DNA of 64,000 nucleotides from Prorocentrum cordatum (lineage: Eukaryota > Sar > Dinophyceae > Prorocentrales > Prorocentraceae): NCBI GenBank assembly GCA_963575745.1, contig CAUYUJ010017903.1, positions 77,001 through 141,000 on the forward strand. Reading direction: 5' to 3'. A program made the position numbers and the translations under genes. Positions 39,634 through 48,880 of this stretch are shown piece by piece. Position 1 is the stretch's first letter; each line of letters starts with the position of its first letter. The notes beneath the pieces are model-generated. The model had not been told where the DNA came from. It did no database searches and saw only the letters and a list, made by a program, of their open reading frames with translations.

Positions 39634-41210
39634 AGAGGTAAGGCGCCGTGGGAGGAACAGGAACAGCTGCCGCTACCCTGGCTTCGTTTTCGCTTGTGGG
39701 GCCTCCAAGAAGGCCTGGGAGGCCCTCGTCGCCACGGCTGGATTCGCTTCGAAATCCTGGTCACAACGCACCTTGGGCGAGGTCCGTGGAGTAGCGGTAT
39801 CGGTACCTTCTAGTCCCCCCAAAAGAGTTCACCGTATGGGGCCCTAAGGGGCCCTCTGGGGCCCAACAGGGGCACGGACAGTGAACGTTTCTTCGCCCCC
39901 CCACTACGTTGCCCCGTTCCCATCAAGCAACGCCCAAGGTACCCGATGATGGACTCGGTCCCTTCGATGTACTCCATGATGGACTCCGCGCCCTCGATGG
40001 TGTGCCAGGGGGACTTCGGCACGTAGCAACTCATGAGAGCCGCGTATGCCCTCGTAGTTCCGTCTCTGGAGTGCCTTAGCGTGCGCAAGCGTCTGGCAGT
40101 CGATGAGGTGGCGTCGATTTAGTGTCGATTGCACGCCGGTCGTTGAAAGTAGGTATTTCTGGATTCCCAGATCCCAATCTACTTCAAGCGCCTTCCTACT
40201 TCAAGCATCGACATGCTTTTGCTGTGTTTTGTTAGTCTCTGGCAGGGCCTGGACCTAATCCACTTCATCCGCCTTCCTACTTCATGTTTTTACCTACTTC
40301 TTCCGACCGACGAGTAGCGTCAACTAGCGTCTTTTCGCATCGATTCGTTCGAACCAGCTAGATGGTATGAGAGGCTCCCATGAGTTGCCACCAAGGGGGG
40401 GCGTCCCTCTGAGAGCGCGTGGGCGGCAGGAGGGAGGAGGAGCAGGAGGACGTCCTGAGAGCGGGGCGTTGCAGCTTTTTCACACGAGGCGTTTCGCCAT
40501 CACAGGTCGGTCTGTCTCGAACATTAGGGTTCTGGCCGTAATTCATCGTGATGCTGTTCTGTTTCGCAACGTCAGATCTCAGGGTCCTTCGATAGGGTAG
40601 GTAGTGCCCTTGATTGTCTTCAGGTGCCGGTCGACAGACTGAGGAGGTGACGGAGGTAAAGGGGTAGGGATGACACATGGGAGGCGAAGAGGGAGAGGGA
40701 GGGGAGGGGTGAAGTGGAAGGGGATCAGGAATCAGGATGGTGGAGAGTCGAGGATACGCAAACATGGACTACGCGCACTTGACACTCAGGAATCAAGCTC
40801 TCGCTGTGGATCCCCTCGCGATTTTTTTCCGAGCCATCGCTCGAGACTTCCTCGCGATTCTAGCCGGACGCACGCTTCAGCAACCCGCCTGCTCGACCTG
40901 ACCGCCTGGACCCGCCTTCCCGACCAGCCTGTTCGGGTCTGCCCGCCTGATCTGCCCGTCTGGTTCTGCCTCGTGTCTTTTGCTCCTGGCCCCCCTCCTG
41001 CTACTCTCTCTCTCTCTCTCTCTCGTCCTCCATGCTCCTCCCTCGCCCGTGTCACTTCCTTCTATCCGTCCTCTCTTCCCCTGCCTCAGGGGCTGCACGA
41101 AATACACGCTTCAGGTAAAACAGATATATACCCCCAAGGGGGTACGATCGAAGACGAAAAGGGCGGGTATCGAGGGTTTGGGATATACCTGTTGGATAGC
41201 CCGCGAGCTT
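39634..41210. other. No confident gene
   Basis: A minus-strand frame around 39,920-40,090 reads ALMSCYVPKSPWHTIEGAES and looks protein-like, but it has no start or neighbours. CGCCTTCCTACTTCA occurs twice (about 40,187 and 40,270). A CT dinucleotide run stands at about 41,005-41,025. GGGAG-rich sequence near 40,680 is low complexity. Confidence 0.45.
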
Positions 41211-41216
41211 TAACTG

Positions 41217-41615
41217 ATTGGTGTTGTTGGACGGTGGTGTTGCTGTGGTTGGTGTTGTTGTTGCTGGTGTTGTTGTTGATGTTGATGTTGCTGCTGTTGC
41301 TGTTGCGATTTGTGTTGTTGGCGCTGTTGGTGTAGTTGTTGTTGATGTAGATGTTGTCGGTGTTGTTGTTGATGTTGTTGTTAGTGTTTGTTGATGTTAG
41401 TATCGTTACTGTTGTTGACGTAGTTGCTGTTGCGGTTGGTGTTGTTGGTGGTGTTGTTGTAGTTGGTGTTGATGTAGCTGTTGTCGGTGTTGTTGTTGTT
41501 GTTGCTGGTGTTGTTATCGTGTGTTGCTGTTGTTGTCGTTATTGTTGTTGACGTAGTTGTTGTTGTGGGTGGTGTTGGTGGTGCTGGTGCTGGTGCTGAT
41601 GTTGTTTTGTGGTGG
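41217..41615. repeat. GTT/TGT microsatellite
   Basis: About 130 triplets of the TTG class with GTA and GCT variants, the complement of the ACA repeat at 9.26 kb. Confidence 0.9.
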
Positions 41616-41987
41616 TACTTAGTGCTGTAGTTTTTGTTTCGGCGACGGCAGCCCTCGCCTCTCGTTATCCTCCATCCTCAGTTTGTTCTCCTCCCTCCCT
41701 TGGGGGAGTGGTACGAAGAGGGGAAGGAGAAGGTGATTCACCAGAAGGGGAGGAGCGTGGGGACGGATGATCAGAAGAAAGATGCCGAGGAAGAAGAAGA
41801 GAGGGATGGAGAGGAGGAAGAGGGTGACGGAATGCCTCCATCCTCTTTCAGCCTCCATCTTCATTATCCTCTTCGGGTTTTTACCCTCCTCTTCCTCCTC
41901 GTCATCATCCTGGTTCTTTCAGTGTACATCCTCCATCCTCCTCCTCTGGTTGTTGACGTCCTTCCTCGCGCGAGGTGGATGCCTCTC

Positions 41988-42085
41988 TCTCGATGCCGAT
42001 TGTCAACGCCCGGTCCGTGGTGGACCCCAGCACGGTCACCGGGAGCCTCACGGTCACCGACGAGGAGGCGAGAGCGTGCCTCGGT
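41988..42085 (+). other. Exon-like GC3-rich patch
   Basis: A short frame reads MPIVNARSVVDPSTVTGSLT then VTDEEARACLGG, with nearly every codon ending in C or G. It lies between CT-rich sequence and a CCT repeat. It could be one exon of an unknown gene. Splice borders are not certain and no domain is recognised. Confidence 0.3.
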
Positions 42086-42137
42086 GGTTTTCCCCTTCTG
42101 GTCCGAGAGCGAGGCTCGCCATCCCTAATCGTCGTCC

Positions 42138-42225
42138 TCCTCCTCCTCCCTCATCCCTAATCGTCGTCCTCCTCCTCCTCCTCCTCCTATTCCTCCTCCT
42201 CCTCCTCCTCCTCCTCGCCCCCCCC
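42138..42225. repeat. CCT microsatellite
   Basis: CCT triplets with one duplicated TCCCTAATCGTCGTCCTCCT at the left edge. The 42,226-42,557 interval after it is GC-rich without a convincing gene. Confidence 0.85.
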
Positions 42226-42557
42226 CTTTTCCGGGAGGCGCCACCGCGCCGCCGCGCCCAGCCCGCGTGCTGCCATGCGGCGTGCACGGGCCGAGGGGCT
42301 TCGGGCCGTCGGGAGCCGTCCGTGCCTGCCCGCTGCTGGGTGGCCCCTGCGCCGAGCCATGGCCGTGGCTCAATCGGGGGCAACGATCCCAGACCCCCCC
42401 GCGCAATGAAAAGATCACGACGGGAGGTTTTTCGCCGTTTCGGACACGTGGGGGCCCTTACCGGGCCTCAGGGCCTTCAAAAGACGACTCAGGATGAGAA
42501 GCTGGTCCTTGGGAATGGGGCCAGATCTCCGGGGGCCGACGCAATGGCAAAACCGTG

Positions 42558-42760
42558 ACGTCGGGGGTCTGGGATAGAGGGGGATAGGCATAGGGAGACG
42601 CATCGACCCCCAATCGCCCACTGATCGCTGGTAGGGGCCCGATGGCCCCAAGCTGCACAGGAAGGTGCGGATTCACCATCGGGGGCCTATCGCCGATCTA
42701 TCGGAGACGTATCGCCGATTCCAGGTCGATCCATCCCCCCCCATGCCAGTCCCCCCCTGT
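42558..42760. repeat. Dispersed ~190-bp repeat, copy 1
   Basis: Shares with 62,440-62,635 an ordered series of blocks: GGGGGATAGGCATAG-type start, GCATCGACMCCCA, a TGGATCGC/TGATCGC block, GGGGCCTATCG, GATCTATCGG, CGTATCGCCGATT and GGTCGAT, then a C run. Noncoding. Confidence 0.75.
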
Positions 42761-42930
42761 TTGCTCCTCAATCAAGCAGTGGCGAGGCGTCCTGGCTTGG
42801 TGATCGTTTTCTTATCCGTAAGGCCTTCTGGCAGAGGTGCCGCCAGCCCCCTGTCTCGGATAATGGGAGATGCGAAAGCTAAATCATGAGGTCTGGGCGC
42901 CGCCGTGGAGCAGTGTCGGGACCTGTTTGT

Positions 42931-43245
42931 TTTTCGACCCTGACCCCGCCGATCTGCGTGAGGGGTGCCACCGAATTTCAGGAATGTAATAAATCCCATG
43001 TGTTTTTGCACCCTGACCCCGCCGATCTGCGTGAGGGGTGATACCGAATTTCAGAAATGTGGCAAATCCCCTGTGTTTTTGGACCCTGACCCCGCCGATG
43101 TGCCACCGAATTTCAGAAATGTTGCAAATCCGTTGTGTTTTTGGACCCTGACCCCGCCGATCTGCGTGAGGGGTGCCATTGAAGTTCAAAAATGTAGCGA
43201 ATCCCTTGTGTTTTTGGACCCTGACCCTGCGGATCTGTGCGAGTG
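42931..43245. repeat. 73-bp tandem repeat, about 4.3 copies
   Basis: Each unit holds GACCCTGACCCCGCCGATCT, GCGTGAGGGGTG, CGAATTTCAGAAATGT and a TGTGTTTTTGG end. Unit starts are spaced 73, 73, 62 and 73 bp; the short unit has lost 11 bp after CCGATGTG. The array is too short to be centromeric and does not encode a periodic protein in one frame. Confidence 0.92.
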
Positions 43246-43494
43246 GTATAAATTTTTACCCCCCAGGAATTCTGAGAACCCTCCCAGGGCGTGGTAGTTC
43301 TGCTGGTTTGGGCCTCCCCCCCCCTCGCGCGTTCATCAACAAGAAGCAGCAAGCAGCAAGAAGCAGAACTGTAGCAGTGGAAGCTGGAAGCTGCAACTGG
43401 CACAGGGAGCAGCACACTCCCGGCCTGCAGCCTGGTGGCCCCGCACGGGGGCCGGCGGATTGCATGCTCTGCTGATCGGCGCGGGCTCTCGGAC

Positions 43495-43797
43495 CCCCTC
43501 CCCCCTCCTCCCTCCTCCTCCTCTCCTCCTCCTCCTCCTCCCTCCTCCCCCTCCCTCCCTCCCTCCTCCTCCTCCTCCTCCCTCCTCCTCCTCCTCCTCC
43601 TCCTCCTCCTCCTCCTCCTCCTCCTCCTCCTCCTCTCCCCTCCTCATCCTCCTGCCTCCTCCTCTCCCCTCCTCTCTCCTTCCTCCTCCTCCTCCTCCTC
43701 CTCCTCCTCCTCCTCCTCCTCTCTCCTCCTCCTCCTCCTCCTCCTCCTCCTCCCTCCTCCTCCTCCTCCTCCTCCTCCTCCTCCTCCTCCTCCCCCC
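43495..43797. repeat. CCT microsatellite
   Basis: About 95 CCT triplets with a few CTC/CCC shifts. Confidence 0.92.
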
Positions 43798-43886
43798 GTA
43801 TGGAGCAGATCCAGATTCTGGGCATAGCGCGCCCCGGGAGAGGTCCGGGAAGTATCGGTATCGGTAGCTTCTTCTGGACTTTGCAG

Positions 43887-43963
43887 TGCGAGTCTTCGGT
43901 CGACACCTGGCGGCAGTGCTTCAGAGCCGGCCGCATCCGCTGGCCGCCGCCGCCGCCGGCCAG
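43887..43963 (+). other. Exon candidate with GT-AG borders, 77 bp
   Basis: A pyrimidine-rich acceptor (CTTCTTCTGGACTTTGCAG) precedes, and CCAG/GTAGTT follows as donor. One frame between them reads CESSVDTWRQCFRAGRIRWP with G/C-ending codons and a poly-Pro end. The product is unknown and adjacent exons were not identified within about 1 kb. Border position is uncertain by one base. Confidence 0.35.
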
Positions 43964-45270
43964 GTAGTTCGACGTCACAACCAGGACACGATTGGCGGGG
44001 GAATGGGCTTGAGAGTTGAGAACGCCCGAGGGAGAGGAGGATACCTGCCTCCAGACTCTTCATTCTCCGCACTGTTTGTGCTATTTTCCCTTGGTGCTTG
44101 GGAACTGGACCCCGTCCTGGGATGGAGTACGTCCTCTACAGTCCTGACTGCCGCACGAGCAATTGGACTGGCAGATTGAGTTCGCGATTCCATCACTATC
44201 GCTTTGGAAGTAGCATGGAATGTGCACACTCGCTGCTCCACCATGACGTCCCCCTGCCAAAACGAAGCGCGTGATACGTCTCGTCCCACCTTTCGCGGCA
44301 ATATGCGGCCATGTTGCGCCCTACATTCGTGCCCCGCATCGAGTCCGAGTGGCAGACTTATGTAAAACTGAAGGGCCGAGGTCACTAGCAATACGATGCG
44401 AAACCGCTTTGTCTAGAGTCTAGACCAACGATAGGTGAGAGCGCAGGAGCGCAGGCTTGGTCTGTCATCCGATTCCCAGGAAACAACATGTCTTGACGCT
44501 TCGCGTATCCCCACCAGCCGGACGCTGGCCTCGGCCACGTCTGGGCCCATCCTTTGGAGTCGGCAACGTGCAGTGGCTCCCCCGTCGTCGCCCTGGTGAC
44601 GGCGGCTTCTGCTCCCCCCTTGCACATGGGCGTGGTGACAGTACGGTCAGCCTTGTCGGCATTGGCAGATATTGACGTCGGTCAGGCACCTTTCTGGCGC
44701 TCGTGTGAGACGTCGGCTGCAGTCACAGGAGTGCTTTCGTGTTGCACTAGCCGCACACCGCCTTGGTACCAGGGCCCTCGTAGGCGCTTCCACGGCGGTC
44801 GACCTTTACCAGGCTTAGGCCCGCACTCCCCTGAGATGCGTGCAGGCTGGCCGACGTTCCAAGTGAGTGAGTGGTCTTGGCCCCCTCCGCCTGGCAGTCC
44901 GGCTCCACCAGCGGGTCCGACCTTTTTTGCTCCCCCCTTCCCTCGCTGGCGCACGTTCAGCGGCCGGTTAGTGGCTTCTTCGCTGGCAGATGTTCAGCGT
45001 TACTGTTGCTGCTGGCGCACGCTCAGCTGCTTCTTGGCGGGCACAGTGCTGCGCCGTTAATTATCTGCTTCCCGCGCGCTGTGTCCCAGCATCGTTCTTA
45101 CCGCCCTCTGGACTTTCCTTGCGGGCCGCGAATCAAAAAATATCCCTACCAACCCATCCAGAAACGATGTTCACGCAAGTTGAAGAGATCAGGGAAGTTG
45201 GGGAGCAACGAGAGGGACAGCCGATCCGTGCAAAGGATGCGGCGGAAGAGGAGGCCAGATGGATAGATGG
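43964..45270. other. No confident gene
   Basis: Non-repetitive sequence of medium GC. Open frames of about 100-170 codons exist on both strands but none shows a domain or a clean start. GGCATTGGCAG and ACGTTCAGC motifs recur weakly around 44,950-45,030. Confidence 0.45.
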
Positions 45271-45344
45271 GGGGGTGGCGAAGAACCGAGCGAAGGAGGG
45301 ATGAGGAGAATGATGACGCTGGGTGGATGGTTGAATGCCGCTCG

Positions 45345-45705
45345 GATGCCTCTTGGAAGCGTTTTGGAAGCCTCTTCGGGCGTCTTGGGGGTCTCTTGGC
45401 GGTCAATGGGGGCTCTTGGGCGTCTTGGGTGCTTCGGGGGGGCCTCTTGAGGCCGCTTGGGATCCTCTTGGGAGGCTCTTGCGGGCCTGTTGGAGGCCTC
45501 TCGGGGCCTCTTTGGGGTCTCTTGGAGCTTCATGGCGGCCTCTTGGAGCCTCTTGGAGGCCTCTTGGAACCATCCTGGGAGTCTCGTGGAGCCTCTTGGG
45601 GGTTTCTTGGGGCCTCGCGGCGGCCTCTTGGGGCCTCTTGGAGGCCTTTTGGACGCCTCTTGGGGTCTCCTGGGCGCCTCTTGGGGCCATCTTGGAAGAG
45701 ATCGA
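45345..45705. repeat. GGCCTCTTGG-type array
   Basis: Plus-orientation units of CTTGGGGCCTCTTGGAGGCC type, ending before TCGATCAAAGAAGAGGG. The sequence after it (45,820-45,890: GACCCCCCC.. then GGGGAGGGGGTTAGGGGGAG) resembles the 3' end of the composite elements, but without the GTCGGCGG terminus. Confidence 0.8.
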
Positions 45706-46074
45706 TCAAAGAAGAGGGTGGAGTTAATTAGCCCTGCCCCCCCAAGAGGCCGAAATGGGGCCAACATTCTGGTAAAACCGGTGATTTTGGCTTCCTCGCC
45801 GAGGCCGTTTTGGACGCTCTAACTACCAGCGGACCCCCCCGTCCAAGTCCAGGGGAGGGGGTTAGGGGGAGGGGTAAACCCCTCCCCGAAGGGGAAGAAA
45901 GAGGTTGGAAGAGGAAACTCCCGGAACCACCTACGCCCAGAGGGCTGGTGGGATTCAGAGTGAGCGTTCATCAAGGGTCCAGTTCTTCCACCAGAAGCGA
46001 AACTGCGCGTTTTGTCTGACACGTCTGTCCCCGCGCGACCCCAATTAGGGCACTTGCTTTCTACTGCATGGGCG

Positions 46075-46190
46075 CATTGCTTGCCGGTGTTTGGCATTAT
46101 TTGGCATTGGTTGGCATACATTGGCACTGCTGTACATGTGATGGCATCGCTCGGCGTTTCTCTGCATTGAGTGGCATTGCCTTACCATGC
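46075..46190. repeat. TTGGCATT short minisatellite
   Basis: About ten diverged copies of TTGGCATTG with 9-14 bp spacing. It is the reverse complement of the AATGCCAACGCAATGCC repeat at 63.5 kb. Confidence 0.75.
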
Positions 46191-46539
46191 CGGGGAACGA
46201 GGGAACGAGATTCGGCAATCCTAGGCACCTAAGCAGGGTGCGCAAGACCGGGGAATTTGAGGAGCCCGGGGTCATCGAGAGCAAAAGAACCCGCGACCCT
46301 ACTAACACGATGACGACGGGGCCTCTGTGAGGTCCCCGTCTTCGCATTCGGGATAACCAGATGCCGATGATAATCAAGTTACCCCCTTAAGTCGTTAGAG
46401 TTTTTTAATCGTCGGCCAATAAGAGTTTGGTCGGGGGCGCGGGGGCGCGGAGGCCGAACTTCATTATCACGGGAAAAGTTCGCCATCGAAATTACTTCTT
46501 TCCTATGTTGAGATAACAACATCAAGCGAAGCGATCACG

Positions 46540-47225
46540 TTGTTTCAGGATGTCTCAAGCGAAACCAATGTCTTTCTGTCTCTTTGTATTTTTTTCTCTT
46601 TTTCTCTCTCTTTCTCTCTCTCTCTCTCTCTATCTCTCTCCATGCCCCCCCTTCTGAACTTGTTTATCCCTGGGGTTGATTATCCATGGAATATGAAGCA
46701 CATGAGCTACCCTACACGAGCACTTAAAACAATAATTTTCATCAAGCGCTTGTAAATAAAATCTAATACAATTGAATTTGAGATGTTTCCTTTGCTTTCT
46801 CCTCCTCTGTTTTCTTTTCTGCTTGATGTTTCCTTTCTCTTTTTCATTTCTTATTGTTTCTTTTTATTTTTGTTTTTGTATATCGTTTTCTCCATTCCTC
46901 CGCCCGCCTGAACTTTATTATCGCCGCGGTTGGTTATCCAGGGACACCGAGGCGGATGAGCTATTCCGCGGATGTCTCAAGCGAAACAAGCATATATCCG
47001 AGGATGTCTCAAGCGAAACAAGCATATACTGAAGTATGTCTCAAGCGAAACGATACGTTTCTTAAGCGAAATAAGCAATAGTTTGACGGTGTCTCAAGCG
47101 AAATAAACAATAGTTTGTGGATGTCTCAGGCGAAACAATGGATTTGTCGAGGATGTCTCCAGCGAGATAAGCCATTGTTGAAGATATTTCTATGAAGACT
47201 AAACGCCAAGGATGTCTCAAAACGT
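46540..47225. repeat. Interspersed GGATGTCTCAAGCGAAACAA repeat
   Basis: One copy at 46,548 and seven or eight at 31-38 bp spacing between 46,970 and 47,220, increasingly diverged. A second element, a CTGAACTT-TATTATC-type block followed by GGTTGATTATCC, occurs at about 46,655, 46,904 and 47,308, so a larger unit was duplicated. A CT dinucleotide run lies at 46,600-46,640. Noncoding, AT-richer than the surroundings. Confidence 0.7.
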
Positions 47226-48035
47226 GCTCGGCTTGGTCTCCTCTTGATCATCTCGCACTTCGAGATTATGCTGAGGTCTGGTGGGCTACTTTGATTATCT
47301 CCCCCTGAACCCCGAACTTTATTATCCCCTAGTGCCTATTCTCGAGGGTATACGGTTAATCATTCTGGGCGGTTTTGTCCGGTACTGCTGCAGAAAAAGA
47401 CCCCCTGATGCCTGATGTTTTGGCCCTCCTAGGGAGGCCTCCCAAAGGGTTGTCAGGGGCCCTTTTTTGGTTCACGAGGAACAAGACCTGGGAACCCAAG
47501 GCCAAGGAAGGCACAGCGCACGGCCAGGGCACAGGACCCGCAGGGAACTCTCAGTGGACCCCCCTCGAGAGGACACGAGCGGGGGAGTCCCGAGGAACGC
47601 CCGGGCCAGCCGCGCCCGGCATCCTCCCTCCGTATCGTCACAAAGCAGCACGAGCCCCGTTGACAAAGCGTAAGTTTGAGTCGGGCGTGTCCCTCTACAG
47701 GAGGGATATCAAAAGACAGTCAACAACTAGTCTGCAGACGATTTTCTTTTACTATTTCGTGTCTATGTTAAGCATTGTGTTTACTATGTTTTATTTTGTT
47801 CTGCCAAACCGCCTGTAGGAGGACATACCCGATCTTGGCTTAATTGTGGAGCACTGTGGACATAGAGCACCTTTCCCCCGCCGCTCGCGGTCAACTCGCG
47901 GTCGCTCCGTTCGCGCTGCCGCGCGGGAAGGGTCCAGAGTGCAGGGGACGACTGGGAGGAGGGGGGGTGGGGAGGGGGAGGGGAGATAGGGGATGCGGCC
48001 ATAGGGGAGGGGGAGGACGAGGAGAATGCGAGGGA
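47226..48035. other. No confident gene
   Basis: A frame at 47,375-47,818 of 147 codons has mixed composition and ends in a hydrophobic stretch. No family or leader relict supports it. The palindrome CCTCCTAGGGAGG lies near 47,428. Confidence 0.4.
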
Positions 48036-48039
48036 GATG

Positions 48040-48265
48040 ATGATGATGAGGAGGAGGAGAAGGAGGAGGAGCAGGAGGAGGAGCAGGAGGAGGAGGCGGG
48101 GGAGCGGGAGAAGAAGACGACGGAGTTGGAGTTGGAAGGGGGGGCAGAGAGAGAGAGGCAAACGGGGACCGGGCGGAGGAGCGACAGTGGGAGGGGGTCG
48201 AGGGGGGGGGAAAGGGGCGTGTCGCCGCTCGAGCGGGGGAGGAAGAGGAGGAGGAGGAGGAGGAG

Positions 48266-48300
<35 letters not shown>

Positions 48301-48345
48301 GGAGGAGGAGCAGGAGGAGGAGGAGGAGGAGGAGGATTACGAGGA
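48040..48345. repeat. GGA microsatellite, interrupted
   Basis: Two GGA blocks (about 48,045-48,100 and 48,240-48,340) flank G/A-rich sequence. Confidence 0.88.
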
Positions 48346-48399
48346 GCGATGGTTGAGAAAGGAAGGTGTGCATCCTCGCCTACCTGTTCCTCATCTTTT

Positions 48400-48640
48400 T
48401 TCTCTCTCCCTCCCCCCTCGTTTTTCATCCTCCCCCCCCTCTCGTCCTTCCTCGTCATTCCTCGTCCCTTTTCCCTCGTCCTTCCTCGTCCTTCCTCGTC
48501 CCCTCCCCCTCGTCCTTCCTCGTCCCTTTCCCTCCCTCCCCCTCACCATCATCCCTTCCCATCGTCCTCCTTTTCCTCCACTCTTGCCGCCGCCCACCTC
48601 CACCCTCGCCACCCCACCCCGCGTCCACGTCCTCGCTCTC
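48400..48640. repeat. TTCCTCGTCC minisatellite and C/T-rich tract
   Basis: About ten copies of CCTCGTCCTT between 48,440 and 48,535, then looser C/T-rich sequence. A short TA run at 48,861-48,879 precedes the composite element. Confidence 0.8.
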
Positions 48641-48880
48641 CCCGTCTAGCTCGCCCGTTATTCCCAACTCCTTCCTTATCTCTCCGCTTGCGTGCGAAAG
48701 CACCGCGATGCTTGACGGAGGTCGAGGTCTCGTAAATTACCGAGTGCTGCACATCTTACCAGACGCGATATTCTTTCGCTTGCCTCCCCCTTCGGCAACC
48801 GCTGCTGTTCGGCCCCGCCCACGGGACCACTGGCTGCCCTATGTTTGTATATATCCGTGTATATATATATATATATACAT

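Noticed and set aside
40320-40365. tRNA-like GTTCGAACC box
   Set aside because: No matching A box, acceptor stem or cloverleaf could be found around it.
42931-43245. CRISPR-like reading of the 73-bp array
   Set aside because: Units are contiguous and diverged, without short identical repeats and unique spacers, and the genome is eukaryotic.
44554-45060. Plus-strand 168-codon frame
   Set aside because: No domain, no leader relict and no codon bias. It overlaps equally long frames on the other strand.
45775-45800. Further leader-like matches (GATTTTGGCTTCC here; GATCTTGGCTTAA near 47,832; CGATTTTGGCCTC near 20,140)
   Set aside because: They share only 9-11 bases with the leader, lack the TAGCC block, and lie in repeat or unique sequence without an ORF behind them.
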